From assembly GCF_002993885.1 (NCBI RefSeq), contig NZ_CM009578.1:1119251-1183250 (forward strand): DNA of 64,000 nucleotides, written 5' to 3'. Positions 1 to 8,378 of this stretch are shown here, piece after piece. How positions within the stretch are numbered: the stretch's first letter is position 1; each line of letters begins with the position of its first letter. The notes beneath the pieces were generated by a model that saw only the letters and a list, made by a program, of their open reading frames with translations, ran no database searches and had not been told where the DNA came from. The position numbers and the translations under genes were made by a program. The stretch comes from Sphingopyxis lindanitolerans (GTDB lineage: Bacteria; Pseudomonadota; Alphaproteobacteria; Sphingomonadales; Sphingomonadaceae).

Positions 1-188
1 AGGCGCATCATCCCCGACATCACGCCGCCGACGATGCCGGCGATGATCGCGAAGATCAGGTAGAGCGTGCCGATGTCCTTGTGGTTCGTCGACATGAACC
101 AGCGGACGAAAAAGCCCGGCGTGTCGTGATCATGGCCGTGATCATGCGCATGATCGTGGCCGGGTGCAGTCGCTGCGATATCGGTCAT
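1..188 (-). CDS. ctaD: Cytochrome c oxidase subunit I, N-terminal part (runs off the window)
   Basis: Only the first 62 codons lie in the window. They start at the ATG complement at 186-188 and continue past base 1. The reading frame gives [10 protein letters not shown], a His/Asp-rich stretch ([12 protein letters not shown], residues 11-22), then the subunit I signature [13 protein letters not shown] and the start of the first membrane helix. Subunit I is the heme a/a3-CuB catalytic subunit of the respiratory terminal oxidase in the inner membrane. It follows ctaC on the same strand after only 16 bases, so the two are very likely co-transcribed. The His-rich N-terminus is unusual beside the conserved core; it could bind metal, but that is inference. 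Confidence 0.93.
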   Translation of the reverse strand, partial: MTDIAATAPGHDHAHDHGHDHDTPGFFVRWFMSTNHKDIGTLYLIFAIIAGIVGGVMSGMMR

Positions 189-204
189 CTGTCGGACCCC
201 CTGA

Positions 205-1329
205 TTAATTCTTGGCGGCAGGCGCGGCGGCGGGAGCCGCAGCCGGCGCTGCTTCGGTCGGGACGGCAACCGGCGCGGGGGCCGGGGCGTTGATCGTGGT
301 CGCGGGGACCGGGCCGGTGGGCGCGGGCGCCACCGCCGCCGCGGCGGCGGGCGCCGGACCATCGGGATTGCCGCCCTTCGAGCGGACCCAGGCCTTCCAT
401 TTGTCGACCGGCAGAACCTCGACCGCGATCGGCATATAGCCGTGATCGACGCCGCAAAGCTCCGAACACTGGCCGTAATAGACGCCGACCTTGGTCGCGG
501 TGAAGGTGGTTTCGTTGGCACGGCCCGGGACCGCGTCCATCTTGGTCCAGAAGGCCGGAACCGCGAAGCTGTGGATCACGTCGGAGCCGGTGATGATCAG
601 CTTCACCTGGCGCCCGACGGGGACGACCATGCGGTTGTCGACCGCGAGGTGATAGGGCTCGCCGGCGGCCTTCGCCTTGTCCTCGGGCAGGATCTTCGAG
701 ACATATTCGCCGATGCCCTGGTCGGGATAGGCATAGCCCCAATACCATTGATAGCCGGTGACCTTGATCGTCAGCGCGTCCTTCTTCGGCGGTTCATATT
801 GCGCCGCGAGCAGGCGGATCGACGGCACCGCGATCACCGCGAGGATGAGGACCGGGATCGCGGTCCAGATCACTTCGATGAACGTGTTGTGCGTGGTTTT
901 CGACGGCACCGGGTTCGCCTTGGCGCGGAACCGCGCGATCGCCCAGAGCATGAGGCCGAGAACGAGCAGCGTGATGGCCGTGATCACCGGCAGCAGGATA
1001 TAGTGATTGAAGCTATAGGCCTGTTGGCCGACCGGAGTGACCTGCGGCTGGAAATTGATCCCGCCATCGACCGGCTGGCCGATACCGGGAGTCGGCTTCA
1101 TCGGCACATAGGTCGCGTCGCCGGCCGGGGCGGTCGCCTTCGCGGCGTCGGCGGGCGCCGGATTCACGGGCGTCGCCGCCGCCGCATCGGGCGCTGCCGG
1201 AGCCGGAGTCGCCATGGTCGCGGCCACCGGCGCCGTCGCGGGTGCCGCAGCCTGCGCGACGCCCGCCGCGCCGAGCGACAAAGCCGCCGCCATTACAATG
1301 GTTTGCAAGCTGGTTTTCAAGCTCTTCAT
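205..1329 (-). CDS. ctaC: Cytochrome c oxidase subunit II
   Basis: This 374-residue protein is the CuA subunit that accepts electrons from cytochrome c. A signal peptide ([10 protein letters not shown] to AQA, about residue 27) is followed by an Ala/Pro-rich linker to about residue 75. Two membrane helices lie near residues 109-134 and 150-172, then the cupredoxin domain. All CuA ligands are visible: H253, C288, E290, C292, H296 and M299. An aromatic patch (YQWYWGYAY, 193-201) marks the electron entry route. The last 50 or so residues are an Ala/Pro-rich tail not needed by the family. An in-frame upstream extension exists, but the ATG at 1327-1329 gives the proper signal peptide. ctaD follows directly. 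Confidence 0.97.
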   Translation of the reverse strand: MKSLKTSLQTIVMAAALSLGAAGVAQAAAPATAPVAATMATPAPAAPDAAAATPVNPAPADAAKATAPAGDATYVPMKPTPGIGQPVDGGINFQPQVTPVGQQAYSFNHYILLPVITAITLLVLGLMLWAIARFRAKANPVPSKTTHNTFIEVIWTAIPVLILAVIAVPSIRLLAAQYEPPKKDALTIKVTGYQWYWGYAYPDQGIGEYVSKILPEDKAKAAGEPYHLAVDNRMVVPVGRQVKLIITGSDVIHSFAVPAFWTKMDAVPGRANETTFTATKVGVYYGQCSELCGVDHGYMPIAVEVLPVDKWKAWVRSKGGNPDGPAPAAAAAVAPAPTGPVPATTINAPAPAPVAVPTEAAPAAAPAAAPAAKN

Positions 1330-1562
1330 AAGGATAGTGCCGCCCGTTGCCTGTTGTTCTTCTTGATACCCCAGCCCCATTGTTCGGATCGCCGGACATA
1401 TGTCGCGGCAGCCGCCCCAAAGGCTGAATCTCGCGGGCGCTATAGACCCGCTTGCCGCTTGTCTCAAGCATCTCTAACACTATTTTACGGCTGGCAATTC
1501 TCCGCCGCCGAAACATGGCCGTCCGATCCGGGCGGCAACAGGAACAAAAGATAAAATCTCCC
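1330..1562. promoter_or_regulatory. Divergent intergenic region ctaC/pyrE
   Basis: These 233 bases separate divergently transcribed ctaC and pyrE and must hold both promoters. I could not pick out a convincing -35/-10 pair by eye. An A-rich stretch (GAACAAAAGATAAAATC) lies just before the pyrE ATG; it fits an AT-rich 5' leader, but no strong Shine-Dalgarno sequence is visible there. Confidence 0.4.
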
Positions 1563-2147
1563 ATGACCGATGATGAAATCCTGGCCGAGTTTCGCGCCGC
1601 CGACGCCCTGTTGCAGGGGCATTTCCTGCTCTCCTCCGGGCGTCACAGCGAATATTACCTCCAATGCGCGCGCGTGCTGATGGACACCGAGCGCGCCGGA
1701 CGGCTCGCCGTCGCCCTCGCCGCCAAGCTGCCGCGCGAGCTGCGACAGACTGTCGACATGATCGTCTCGCCGGCGATGGGGGGCGTGATCATCGGGCATG
1801 AAATGGGCCGCGCGCTCGGCAAGCCGGCGATTTTCGTCGAGCGTCCGACCGGCACCTTCGAACTGCGCCGCGGCTTCGCGATCACCCCCGGCACGAAGGT
1901 TTTGATGGTCGAGGACGTCGTCACCACCGGCCTGTCGTCGCGCGAAGCGATGGCGGCGGTGCGCGCCGCAGGCGGCGAAGTTCTTGCCGAGGCGGCACTC
2001 GTCGACCGCTCGGCGGGCAGCACCATCGATCTCGGCGTCCCCTTCTATCCGCTCGTCGCGATCAATTTCCCGACCTATGCCGCGGACGACCTGCCGCCCG
2101 AACTCGCGGGCACGCAGGCGATCAAGCCGGGGAGCCGCGCGAATTGA
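1563..2147 (+). CDS. pyrE: Orotate phosphoribosyltransferase
   Basis: The 194-residue product joins orotate to PRPP to give orotidine monophosphate, the fifth step of pyrimidine synthesis in the cytosol. The PRPP-binding loop reads [14 protein letters not shown] near residues 115-128, and upstream is the [17 protein letters not shown] segment typical of the family. The ATG at 1563 ([10 protein letters not shown]) was chosen because the frame upstream has no homology-like content and runs into the ctaC promoter area. Its TGA overlaps the TTG start of pdxJ, so the two genes are translationally coupled. Confidence 0.95.
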   Translation: MTDDEILAEFRAADALLQGHFLLSSGRHSEYYLQCARVLMDTERAGRLAVALAAKLPRELRQTVDMIVSPAMGGVIIGHEMGRALGKPAIFVERPTGTFELRRGFAITPGTKVLMVEDVVTTGLSSREAMAAVRAAGGEVLAEAALVDRSAGSTIDLGVPFYPLVAINFPTYAADDLPPELAGTQAIKPGSRAN

Positions 2148-2887
2148 GCGTGCCTGGCTCCAGCCGCCTGCGCCTCGGCGTCAATATCGACCATGTCGCG
2201 ACGATCCGTAACGCGCGCGGCGGCGATCATCCCGACCCCGTGCGCGCGGCCGAGATCGTCGCGGCGGTCGGCGGCGACGGCATCACCGCGCACCTGCGCG
2301 AGGACCGGCGCCATATCCGCGACGACGACCTCGCGCGGATTCAGGCGGCGACCAGCCTGCCCCTGAACCTAGAGATGGCGGCGACCGAGGAGATGCTCGC
2401 CATCGCGCTGCGCCACGCGCCGCACGCCGCGTGCATCGTCCCCGAAAAGCGCGAGGAGCGCACGACCGAGGGCGGGCTCGACGCGGCGGGGCAGCACAAT
2501 CACCTCGCGCCGATCGTGTCGCGGCTGGGCGACGCGGGCATTCGCGTCAGCCTGTTCATCGAGCCCGACCCGCGCCAGATCGAGGCGGCGATGCGGCTGA
2601 AGGCCCCCGTCGTCGAATTCCACACCGGTCGCTACGCCCATAGCGAGGGCGAGGACCGCGCCGCCGAACTCCGCCGTCTCGCCGACGCCGCGGCGCTCGC
2701 ATGGAAAAACGGCATCGAGCCGCACGCGGGCCACGGCCTGACCTATGACAATGTCGTCCCCGTCGCCGCGATCCCGCAGCTCGCCGAACTCAACATCGGT
2801 CATTATCTGATCGGCGAGGCGATTTTCACCGGGCTCGAACCCGCAGTGCGCCGGATGCGCGACCTGATGGACGAGGCGCGGGGATGA
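2144..2887 (+). CDS. pdxJ: Pyridoxine 5'-phosphate synthase
   Basis: PdxJ condenses 1-deoxy-D-xylulose 5-phosphate with 3-amino-2-oxopropyl phosphate to make pyridoxine 5'-phosphate. The 247-residue frame has the family start [18 protein letters not shown] (residues 9-26), the EDRRHI segment and [11 protein letters not shown] near the C-terminus, and the usual length of 240-250. The start is TTG at 2144, overlapping the pyrE stop by four bases (TTGA); a GTG at 2150 is an alternative. An imperfect palindrome (2901-3044) separates it from acpS. Confidence 0.95.
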   Translation: MSVPGSSRLRLGVNIDHVATIRNARGGDHPDPVRAAEIVAAVGGDGITAHLREDRRHIRDDDLARIQAATSLPLNLEMAATEEMLAIALRHAPHAACIVPEKREERTTEGGLDAAGQHNHLAPIVSRLGDAGIRVSLFIEPDPRQIEAAMRLKAPVVEFHTGRYAHSEGEDRAAELRRLADAAALAWKNGIEPHAGHGLTYDNVVPVAAIPQLAELNIGHYLIGEAIFTGLEPAVRRMRDLMDEARG

Positions 2888-2900
2888 ACATGTCTCGCCA

Positions 2901-3044
2901 GATCCTCCCCGGCACGGGGAGGGGGGCCACCGAAGGTGGCGGAGGGGCATCCTCGTCCAATCGCGTTATCGCAAGCGGGGGACAGGACGCATCTGCCCCT
3001 CCACCATGCTTCGCATGGTCCCCCTCCCCGTGCCGGGGAGGATC
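2901..3044. repeat. Palindromic intergenic repeat, family A copy 1
   Basis: A 144-bp imperfect palindrome between pdxJ and acpS. The left end begins GATCCTCCCCGGCACGGGGA and the right end is its near-exact reverse complement, with each arm containing its own small hairpin (CTCCCC..GGGGAG) and a second pair of matching blocks (GGAGGGGCA and TGCCCCTCC). A second copy of the same family lies at 48528-48669. It ends three bases before the TTG start of acpS. Confidence 0.9.
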
Positions 3045-3047
3045 ATT

Positions 3048-3452
3048 TTGATCATCGGCCTCGGCTCCGACCTCTGCAATATCGAGCGCATCCAGGCGTC
3101 GCTCGACCGTTTCGGCGAGCGGTTCGAGCAGCGCGTCTTCACCGACATCGAGCGCGCCAAGGCGGCGCGGCGGCCGTTCACCCGCGCGGGGACCTATGCC
3201 AAGCGCTTCGCCGCCAAGGAGGCCTTCTCGAAAGCCGTCGGCACCGGGTTCAGGCGCGGGGTGTTCATGAAGGACATCGGCGTCGTCAACGCCCCGTCGG
3301 GCGCACCGACGCTGGCGCTGACCGGCGGCGCCGCCGACCGCCTCGCGCAGATGGTCCCGGCGGGGCATAAAGCACATATCCACCTGACATTGACCGACGA
3401 TCACCCCTGGGCGCAGGCCTTCGTCATCATCGAAGCAATCAAGGACGAGTAA
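3048..3452 (+). CDS. acpS: Holo-[acyl-carrier-protein] synthase
   Basis: AcpS transfers 4'-phosphopantetheine from CoA to the serine of acyl carrier proteins. The 134-residue product begins [14 protein letters not shown]; the first conserved Asp is residue 8. The second Mg-binding motif is [17 protein letters not shown]. The start is taken as TTG 3048 because the family begins at the IIGLGSD segment and everything upstream is the palindromic repeat; an in-frame ATG at 3006 lies inside that repeat and is rejected. It overlaps lepB by one base (TAATG). It could also activate the exosortase-locus carrier protein at 46665, which is inference. Confidence 0.93.
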   Translation: MIIGLGSDLCNIERIQASLDRFGERFEQRVFTDIERAKAARRPFTRAGTYAKRFAAKEAFSKAVGTGFRRGVFMKDIGVVNAPSGAPTLALTGGAADRLAQMVPAGHKAHIHLTLTDDHPWAQAFVIIEAIKDE

Positions 3453-4294
3453 TGGCGAAGAAGAAAAAGGCCGACGAGGGAAGCTGGGGCAAGCTGGTCC
3501 GCGATATCGTGGTGATCCTCATCCTCGTGCTCGGCATCCATAGCTGCGTCGCCAAGCCCTTCTATATCCCGTCCGATTCGATGATGCCGATCCTGCGCAA
3601 TGGCGACCGGCTGATCGTCAGCAAATATCCCTATGGCTGGTCCTATGCCTCGGCGAGCTTCCACCTCGCGCCCAAAAAGCCCGGCCGCTGGTTCGGCAAG
3701 CTGCCCGAACGCGGCGATATCGTCGTGCTCGAACATCCGGTGTCGCGCGTCGATTATATCAAGCGCGTAATCGGCCTGCCCGGCGATACGATCGAACTGC
3801 GCGGCGGCGCGCTGATCATCAACGGCAAGCCGATCAAGCGCGAGGTCGAACCGATGCTCTCGGTCCCGGTCGATGCCAACATGCCCGGCCCCGACAGCAG
3901 CCTCGGCCGTTTCCTTTCCCGCGACGCGAGCGGCAAGGAAGTGCTCGAACTGCCGATCGTCCGCGAAACGCTGCCCGGCGGCGCGACCTTCGACACGATC
4001 GACATGGGCCCCGGCTACATGACCGACGATTATGGGCCGGTCAAAGTGCCCGCCGATCATCTGTTCCTGATGGGCGACAACCGCGACGGCAGCGCCGACA
4101 GCCGCGTGGCCGTCAGCCAGAAGGGGCTCGGCGGCCCGGTGCCGTTCGACGCGATCGCGGGGCGCGCCGAAATCATCAGCTTTTCAACCAATGGCACCGC
4201 GATATGGTATAATCCGCTAAGCTGGTTCACCGCGCTGCGATCGGACCGGGCCGGAACCAATTTGCGCCCCGCGCATGATCCAAACGCGAAATAG
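3452..4294 (+). CDS. lepB: Signal peptidase I
   Basis: This 280-residue inner-membrane serine protease removes Sec and Tat signal peptides on the periplasmic side. After a lysine-rich N-terminus a single membrane anchor spans about residues 17-33. The catalytic serine is S43 in PSDSMMP and the general-base lysine is K104 in YIKRVIGLPGD; box E reads GDNRDGSADSR. The ATG overlaps the acpS stop, so it belongs to the pyrE-pdxJ-acpS-lepB string. The insert between the Lys box and box E is longer than in many LepB proteins, as is common in alphaproteobacteria. Confidence 0.95.
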   Translation: MAKKKKADEGSWGKLVRDIVVILILVLGIHSCVAKPFYIPSDSMMPILRNGDRLIVSKYPYGWSYASASFHLAPKKPGRWFGKLPERGDIVVLEHPVSRVDYIKRVIGLPGDTIELRGGALIINGKPIKREVEPMLSVPVDANMPGPDSSLGRFLSRDASGKEVLELPIVRETLPGGATFDTIDMGPGYMTDDYGPVKVPADHLFLMGDNRDGSADSRVAVSQKGLGGPVPFDAIAGRAEIISFSTNGTAIWYNPLSWFTALRSDRAGTNLRPAHDPNAK

Positions 4295-4305
4295 GGAGCG
4301 ACGGC

Positions 4306-5421
4306 ATGGCGACGACGAGGAAGACGGGCGCGACGCGCGCCAAGGCGTCCGCGCCGCCGCCGGTGGACGATCACAGGGAAGCCCCCGGCCCCACCGAAAT
4401 TCGCAGTCAACTCGTCCGCAGCGAGCTTTTGAAGGCCGGCGTCTGGCTGGGGCTCGCGCTGGCCATCGGCCTCTGCATCGTGCTGGTCCAGCCGATCCTC
4501 CTGATCTTCGCCGCGATCGTCGTCGCCGCGATACTCGACGGCGGCGCGCGCCTGCTCGGCCGCATCCTGCCGATCGGGCGCGGCTGGCGATTGCTGATCG
4601 TCTGCCTGTCGCTCGTCGCCTTCCTGGCCTGGACCGTGATGTTCGCGGGCTCGCAGATCGCCGACCAGGCCGCGACCCTGCAGACGGTCGTCATGGCCCA
4701 GGTCGAACGCATCGCGGCGTGGGCGAGCGCGCACGGCGTCGGCGATCTCCAGTTCGATACCAAGGCGCTCACCGAAAATCTGGCGGGCACCGTGGGGCGC
4801 GTCACCGCCGCGGTCGGCACAGTGCTCGGCGCGCTGACCAGCCTGGTGATGGTCGTCGTTCTCGGCATCTTCATCGCGATCGAGCCGCGGCTTTATGAAC
4901 GCGGCGTCGCGTGGATGCTGCCGATGAAATCGCGCGAGAATTTCTATATCACCACCGCGCGCATGGGCTTCACGCTGCGCCGGCTGATGGCGGGGCGCCT
5001 GCTCGGCATGATCGTCGAGGGAATCGGCACCTGGCTCGCCTGCCTTGCCGTCGGCATTCCGATGGCGGCGCTGATGGGGCTGCTCACCGGCCTGCTCGCC
5101 TTCATCCCCAATATCGGCGCGATCGTGTCGGGGGTGCTGCTCGTGCTCGTCGGCTTTTCGGCCGGGACCGACGCCGGTCTCTGGGCGATCGCCATCTATT
5201 TCATCGTCCAGACGGTCGACGGCTATCTGATCGTCCCGATGGTCGCGAAGCAGACCGTCGACCTGGCCCCCGCGCTCGTCCTCGGCGCGCAGATATTGTT
5301 CGGCACGCTGCTCGGCATCATGGGGCTGTTTCTCGCCGACCCGATCGTCGCGATGATCAAGGTCGCGCTCGAACGCGAAGCCGAACGCAACGCGGGAACG
5401 CAGGCGCCGCAGAAAGCATAA
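4306..5421 (+). CDS. AI-2E family transporter (putative permease)
   Basis: A 371-residue polytopic inner-membrane protein of the AI-2E/PerM family. A charged N-terminal tail of about 40 residues precedes hydrophobic segments near 45-65, 68-83, 90-115 and 165-190. The conserved C-terminal block follows with GLLAFIPNIGAIVSGVLL, IVQTVDGYLIVPMV and LGAQILFGTLLGIMGLFLADP. Family members have been linked to autoinducer-2 export or Na+/H+ exchange, so the substrate here is unknown. The start follows AGGGAGCG. It ends at a hairpin shared with the converging FKBP gene and may be the last gene of the pyrE-lepB run, being 11 bases from lepB. Confidence 0.85.
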   Translation: MATTRKTGATRAKASAPPPVDDHREAPGPTEIRSQLVRSELLKAGVWLGLALAIGLCIVLVQPILLIFAAIVVAAILDGGARLLGRILPIGRGWRLLIVCLSLVAFLAWTVMFAGSQIADQAATLQTVVMAQVERIAAWASAHGVGDLQFDTKALTENLAGTVGRVTAAVGTVLGALTSLVMVVVLGIFIAIEPRLYERGVAWMLPMKSRENFYITTARMGFTLRRLMAGRLLGMIVEGIGTWLACLAVGIPMAALMGLLTGLLAFIPNIGAIVSGVLLVLVGFSAGTDAGLWAIAIYFIVQTVDGYLIVPMVAKQTVDLAPALVLGAQILFGTLLGIMGLFLADPIVAMIKVALEREAERNAGTQAPQKA

Positions 5422-5422
5422 C

Positions 5423-5458
5423 GTCGCCCCCGCGAAAGGCGGGGGCGACGGTTTTTAC
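5423..5458. terminator. Bidirectional hairpin terminator
   Basis: A perfect stem CGTCGCCCCCGC / GCGGGGGCGACG with a short loop (AAAG region) is followed by GTTTTTA on the plus strand. It lies between the converging AI-2E permease and FKBP genes and suits a rho-independent terminator for the plus-strand transcript. The same stem sequence forms each arm of the family B palindromes at 16848 and 20925. Confidence 0.75.
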
Positions 5459-5967
5459 TGCCGCGGTGCGGGAGCCGGAGCGCCGGGCGCGCCCTGCTGC
5501 TGCATTTGCTGCTGCTGCATCATCTGCTGCATCGCGCGAATTTCGGCTTCGGTCTTGAAATCGATCAATTCGACGGTGAAGTGCAGCGTGCTGTTCGCCG
5601 GGATCGGGCCGTTCGCGTGCGCGCCATAGCCGAGCGCGGGCGGGATGACGATCTTGTACTTGCCGCCCTTCTGCATACGGGTCAGCGCCTCGGCGAAGCC
5701 GGGAACGACCTGCGACACCTGCATCGGCGCCTGCTCGTTGGCGTCGAAGACGGTGCCGTCGTCGAGCTTGCCTTCATACTTGACGAGCACGACGTCGCCC
5801 ATCGTCGGGCTGGCGCCGGTGCCCGCCTTGACGGTCTCGAACCCGATCTTCGACGTGCCGGTAAAAGCGAAAGCGGCGCCCGCGACGAGCAGCGCGATCA
5901 GGCCGATCCACATCAGCCAGAGGCCGCCCTTGCTCACCGGGCGCAGCGGAACCGTCGTGACGCTCAT
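5455..5967 (-). CDS. FKBP-type peptidyl-prolyl cis-trans isomerase, membrane anchored
   Basis: The 170-residue product has a single membrane-spanning segment (about 14-36, GLWLMWIGLIALLVAGAAF) and then an FKBP domain: GDVVLVKYEGKLDDGTVFD, VVPGFAEALTRMQKGGKYK, IPPALGYGA and NSTLHFTVELIDF. It would catalyse prolyl isomerisation in the periplasm while tethered to the inner membrane. The C-terminal 30 residues are Gln/Met-rich (MMQQQQMQQQ) and end in Ala/Pro. ATG 5967 was preferred over an in-frame upstream ATG at 6012 because MSVTTVPLRP gives a short basic N-terminus before the anchor. Confidence 0.92.
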   Translation of the reverse strand: MSVTTVPLRPVSKGGLWLMWIGLIALLVAGAAFAFTGTSKIGFETVKAGTGASPTMGDVVLVKYEGKLDDGTVFDANEQAPMQVSQVVPGFAEALTRMQKGGKYKIVIPPALGYGAHANGPIPANSTLHFTVELIDFKTEAEIRAMQQMMQQQQMQQQGAPGAPAPAPRQ

Positions 5968-6107
5968 TTCATTGTCCTTCCCCTGCCCCGGCCGGGGCTG
6001 AATGTCGGGCACGCCTATAGGCGGAGGGGCGTGGAGCGGTCCAGAGGCAATTGCGCGAGCGCGTTGCGAGTCCGAATGTCGGCCTTGGGGTGGTCGTCGC
6101 CTTTAAA

Positions 6108-6140
6108 TTCGTCATGCTGAACCTGTTTCAGCATGACGAA
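6108..6140. repeat. Short palindrome (CGTCATGCTGAA type)
   Basis: TTCGTCATGCTGAA and its exact reverse complement are separated by five bases in the gap between the FKBP gene and rpsU. The arm matches the left end of the larger palindrome at 60928-61032, so this looks like a half-size member of that family. Confidence 0.8.
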
Positions 6141-6190
6141 GAAATGGAGGTCGTCTTCCAGTCGAGCCCCTTCCCGCCCGCGCCCAAACG

Positions 6191-6223
6191 AAAAAGGGCG
6201 CCGCGTTGCCGCGGCGCCCTTTT
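6191..6223 (-). terminator. rpsU terminator
   Basis: A stem AAAAGGGCGCCGC / GCGGCGCCCTTTT with a short loop sits 32 bases beyond the rpsU stop. On the minus strand the stem is followed by a T run, the form of a rho-independent terminator. Confidence 0.85.
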
Positions 6224-6254
6224 CTCGAATCAGGATCCCGAACGGGAGACGGTC

Positions 6255-6461
6255 CTACTTGATCCCGTCGCGCTCCATCCGCTTGCGCTCCATCTTGCGG
6301 GCGCGGCGGACGGCGGCGGCGCGTTCGCGCGCGCGCTTCTCGCTGGGCTTCTCATAGTGACGGCGCAGCTTCATTTCGCGATACACGCCCTCACGCTGCA
6401 GCTTCTTCTTGAGCGCGCGAAGGGCCTGGTCGACATTATTGTCGCGAACGATGATCTGCAT
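6255..6461 (-). CDS. rpsU: 30S ribosomal protein bS21
   Basis: The 68-residue very basic protein begins [20 protein letters not shown] and continues [21 protein letters not shown], the bS21 pattern; its length is normal for alphaproteobacteria. bS21 helps the 30S subunit pair with the mRNA Shine-Dalgarno region. An upstream in-frame ATG at 6488 is less likely because the family starts at MQIIV. It is monocistronic: a clear terminator lies downstream (6191-6223) and a divergent promoter region lies upstream. Confidence 0.96.
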   Translation of the reverse strand: MQIIVRDNNVDQALRALKKKLQREGVYREMKLRRHYEKPSEKRARERAAAVRRARKMERKRMERDGIK

Positions 6462-6771
6462 ACGCCGTGTCGTCTCCTGTTCGTCCAAACGATCTCGGTC
6501 ACCGGGTGCTCCGGTTTGCCGTAAACCGCCGATATTCGGGCAATAAAAAGAGCGCCGCGATCACGCGACGTTCCGATGAAGCGCCAACTAGAGAGATTCG
6601 CGCCGAAATGCAAGTCCCCGCGCGGCGAACCGCGCCTGCCGCGCCACGGGATCGCCTCACCCCTTCTCGGGCCCACCCCTTCTCGGGCCCACCCCTTCTC
6701 GGGATTGTGCGCGCCCCTTGCCTTATGGCATAGGTAGCAGGACGAAACGAACATCAATCGAGGGACAGGCC
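6462..6771. promoter_or_regulatory. Divergent region between rpsU and the class II aldolase
   Basis: These 310 bases hold no gene I can support. They must contain the rpsU promoter (leftward) and the aldolase promoter (rightward). The only structure seen is a 16-bp tandem repeat at 6658-6703, about 70 bases before the aldolase start. Confidence 0.5.
6658..6703. repeat. 16-bp tandem repeat, 2.9 copies
   Basis: The unit CACCCCTTCTCGGGCC occurs at 6658 and 6674 exactly, and a third copy from 6690 is complete for its first 14 bases. It lies upstream of the aldolase gene in a non-coding stretch. It may be a slippage-prone minisatellite or a set of protein-binding sites. Confidence 0.9.
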
Positions 6772-7539
6772 ATGGCGACCCAGCTCAAGCGCAACAGCAA
6801 ATATAGCGAAGCCGAATGGACCGCGCGGCAGGAGCTTGCCGCCTGCTACCGCATCTTCGCGATGATGGGCTGGGACGAGATGATCTTCAACCATATCACG
6901 GTGAAGCTCGACGATCAGGAAGGTGCCTTTCTGATCAACCCCTATGGGATGCATTTCAGCGAAGTGACGGCCTCCAGCCTGATCAAGATCGACATCGACG
7001 GCAACAAGCTGGACGAGGACAATCCCTGGCACGTCAACAAGGCGGGCTTCGTCCAGCACAGCCTGTTCCACCGCGTGCTGCCCGACGCGCATGCGATCAT
7101 CCACACCCACACCACCGCGACGATGGCGGTGTGCGGGCTTGAGGGCGGGTTGCAGCCGACGAACTTCTACGCCTGCAACTTCATGGGCCAGCTCGCTTAC
7201 CATGATTTCGAAGGCATTACGGTGCGCGAGGAAGAAGGCACGCGACTCGTCGAGCATCTCGGCGACAAGCGCATCCTGATGCTGCGCAATCACGGCCCCG
7301 TCGTGATGGGCAAGTCGCTGTCCGACGCCTTCATCAAATATTGGGCGTTGCAGCGCGCGTGCGAAATTCAGCTCGCGACGATGAGCATGGGCAAGCCGAT
7401 CCTGATCAGCGACGATGTCGTCAAGGTCCACCAGCGCGACCTTTATATGGCGCAAATCCCCGGCCGCCAGTCGGGCAAGGCCGAATTCGACGCAATGGTG
7501 CGCAAGGTGGACAAAATCGACACAAGCTGGCGTGACTAA
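6772..7539 (+). CDS. Class II aldolase/adducin family protein
   Basis: The 255-residue protein belongs to the zinc-dependent class II aldolase/adducin fold that includes fuculose-phosphate aldolase. Zinc ligands are visible as H111 and H113 in IIHTHTTA and the later LRNHGPVV His; the segment INPYGMHFSEVTASSLIKID matches the family. The true substrate is not known: this subfamily, often seen in sphingomonads, is usually annotated only by fold. The start is the ATG after GAGGGACAGGCC. It stands alone, with an Fe-S protein gene 27 bases downstream on the same strand. Confidence 0.9.
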   Translation: MATQLKRNSKYSEAEWTARQELAACYRIFAMMGWDEMIFNHITVKLDDQEGAFLINPYGMHFSEVTASSLIKIDIDGNKLDEDNPWHVNKAGFVQHSLFHRVLPDAHAIIHTHTTATMAVCGLEGGLQPTNFYACNFMGQLAYHDFEGITVREEEGTRLVEHLGDKRILMLRNHGPVVMGKSLSDAFIKYWALQRACEIQLATMSMGKPILISDDVVKVHQRDLYMAQIPGRQSGKAEFDAMVRKVDKIDTSWRD

Positions 7540-7566
7540 TCCGGTCAGGCGGCTAAACCGGCCGAC

Positions 7567-8112
7567 ATGACGAAATTCTCGGTCAACGACCGCCCGGTCG
7601 AATATCGCATGGACCCCGAAACGCCCCTGCTGTGGGCGCTGCGCGATGCGTCGAACCTGACCGGCACCAAATATGGCTGCGGCACCGGCGAATGCGGCGC
7701 CTGCACCGTCGATATCGACGGCGAGGCGATTCGCAGCTGCATGGTCACCATCGCCGAATGCGAGGGGCGATTCGTCACGACGATCGAGGGGCTGACGCGC
7801 GACCGCAGCCATCCGGTCCAGCAGGCGTGGGTCGCCGATCAGGTGCCGCAATGCGGTTTCTGCCAGTCGGGGATGATCATGGCGGCCGCCGCACTGCTGA
7901 GAAAGAACAGCAACCCCAGCGATGCGGAGATCGACGCGGCGATGACCAACATCTGCCGCTGCGGCACCTACCCCCGGATTCGCGGCGCGATCCGCCGCGC
8001 GGGCCGGGTGCTGCGCGGCGAGGAACGGATCGCCGCCGCGCCGCCGCCGGGCATCCGGCCCGCCGACGCGGCGCGCGCGGTCCCGGCGCTCAAGGCCCCG
8101 CACGAGCGCTGA
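7567..8112 (+). CDS. (2Fe-2S)-binding small subunit of a xanthine dehydrogenase/isoquinoline oxidoreductase type enzyme, orphan
   Basis: The 181-residue protein shows both [2Fe-2S] cluster sites of the IorA/CoxS family. The plant-ferredoxin site has C38, C43, C46 and C58 (YGCGTGECGAC). The second, helical site has C96, C99, C130 and C132 (QCGFCQSG and ICRCGTY). In working enzymes this subunit passes electrons from a molybdopterin large subunit, but no large subunit is adjacent: a palindromic element and an RcnB-like gene follow. The tail after residue 140 is an Ala/Pro/Arg-rich extension. It may pair with a partner encoded elsewhere. Confidence 0.88.
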   Translation: MTKFSVNDRPVEYRMDPETPLLWALRDASNLTGTKYGCGTGECGACTVDIDGEAIRSCMVTIAECEGRFVTTIEGLTRDRSHPVQQAWVADQVPQCGFCQSGMIMAAAALLRKNSNPSDAEIDAAMTNICRCGTYPRIRGAIRRAGRVLRGEERIAAAPPPGIRPADAARAVPALKAPHER

Positions 8113-8121
8113 TCGTTCATC

Positions 8122-8267
8122 TAGGGCCAATCGACATTCAGAAGATGGCGAGTCGAAAATGGCGGTTTTTCGCGACCCGGAGCGCAGCGTGCTTTCTGCA
8201 CGTGAGCACCGGAAGTGCGGAAAGCCGCCATTTGCAGGCCGCCAGAGCTGAATGTCGATCGGTCCTA
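8122..8267. repeat. 146-bp element with 20-bp terminal inverted repeats (MITE-like)
   Basis: The left end TAGGGCCAATCGACATTCAG and the reverse complement of the right end agree at 18 of 20 positions. Inside, a second inverted pair (AAATGGCGGTTTTTC and GAAAGCCGCCATTT) surrounds the middle, so the whole element can fold. It carries no reading frame of its own and lies between two plus-strand genes. No other copy was recognised in the window. Confidence 0.85.
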
Positions 8268-8378
8268 GCTGAACCGCAGGCAACAACCGGGTTCAGCGAT
8301 GATCCATCTTGCCTCCGCTACCTATCGATTCATCTTCCCGATCGGCTGGGTGCCGGATGGGACATTGGAGTATCCGAG

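Noticed and set aside
8122..8267. Inverted-repeat element considered as an insertion sequence
   Set aside because: It is 146 bp with no transposase frame; only MITE-like status can be supported.
7632..8378. Upstream extension of the RcnB-like frame through the MITE-like element
   Set aside because: The extra part overlaps the Fe-S gene in another frame and crosses the palindrome; the ATG at 8379 gives a clean signal peptide.
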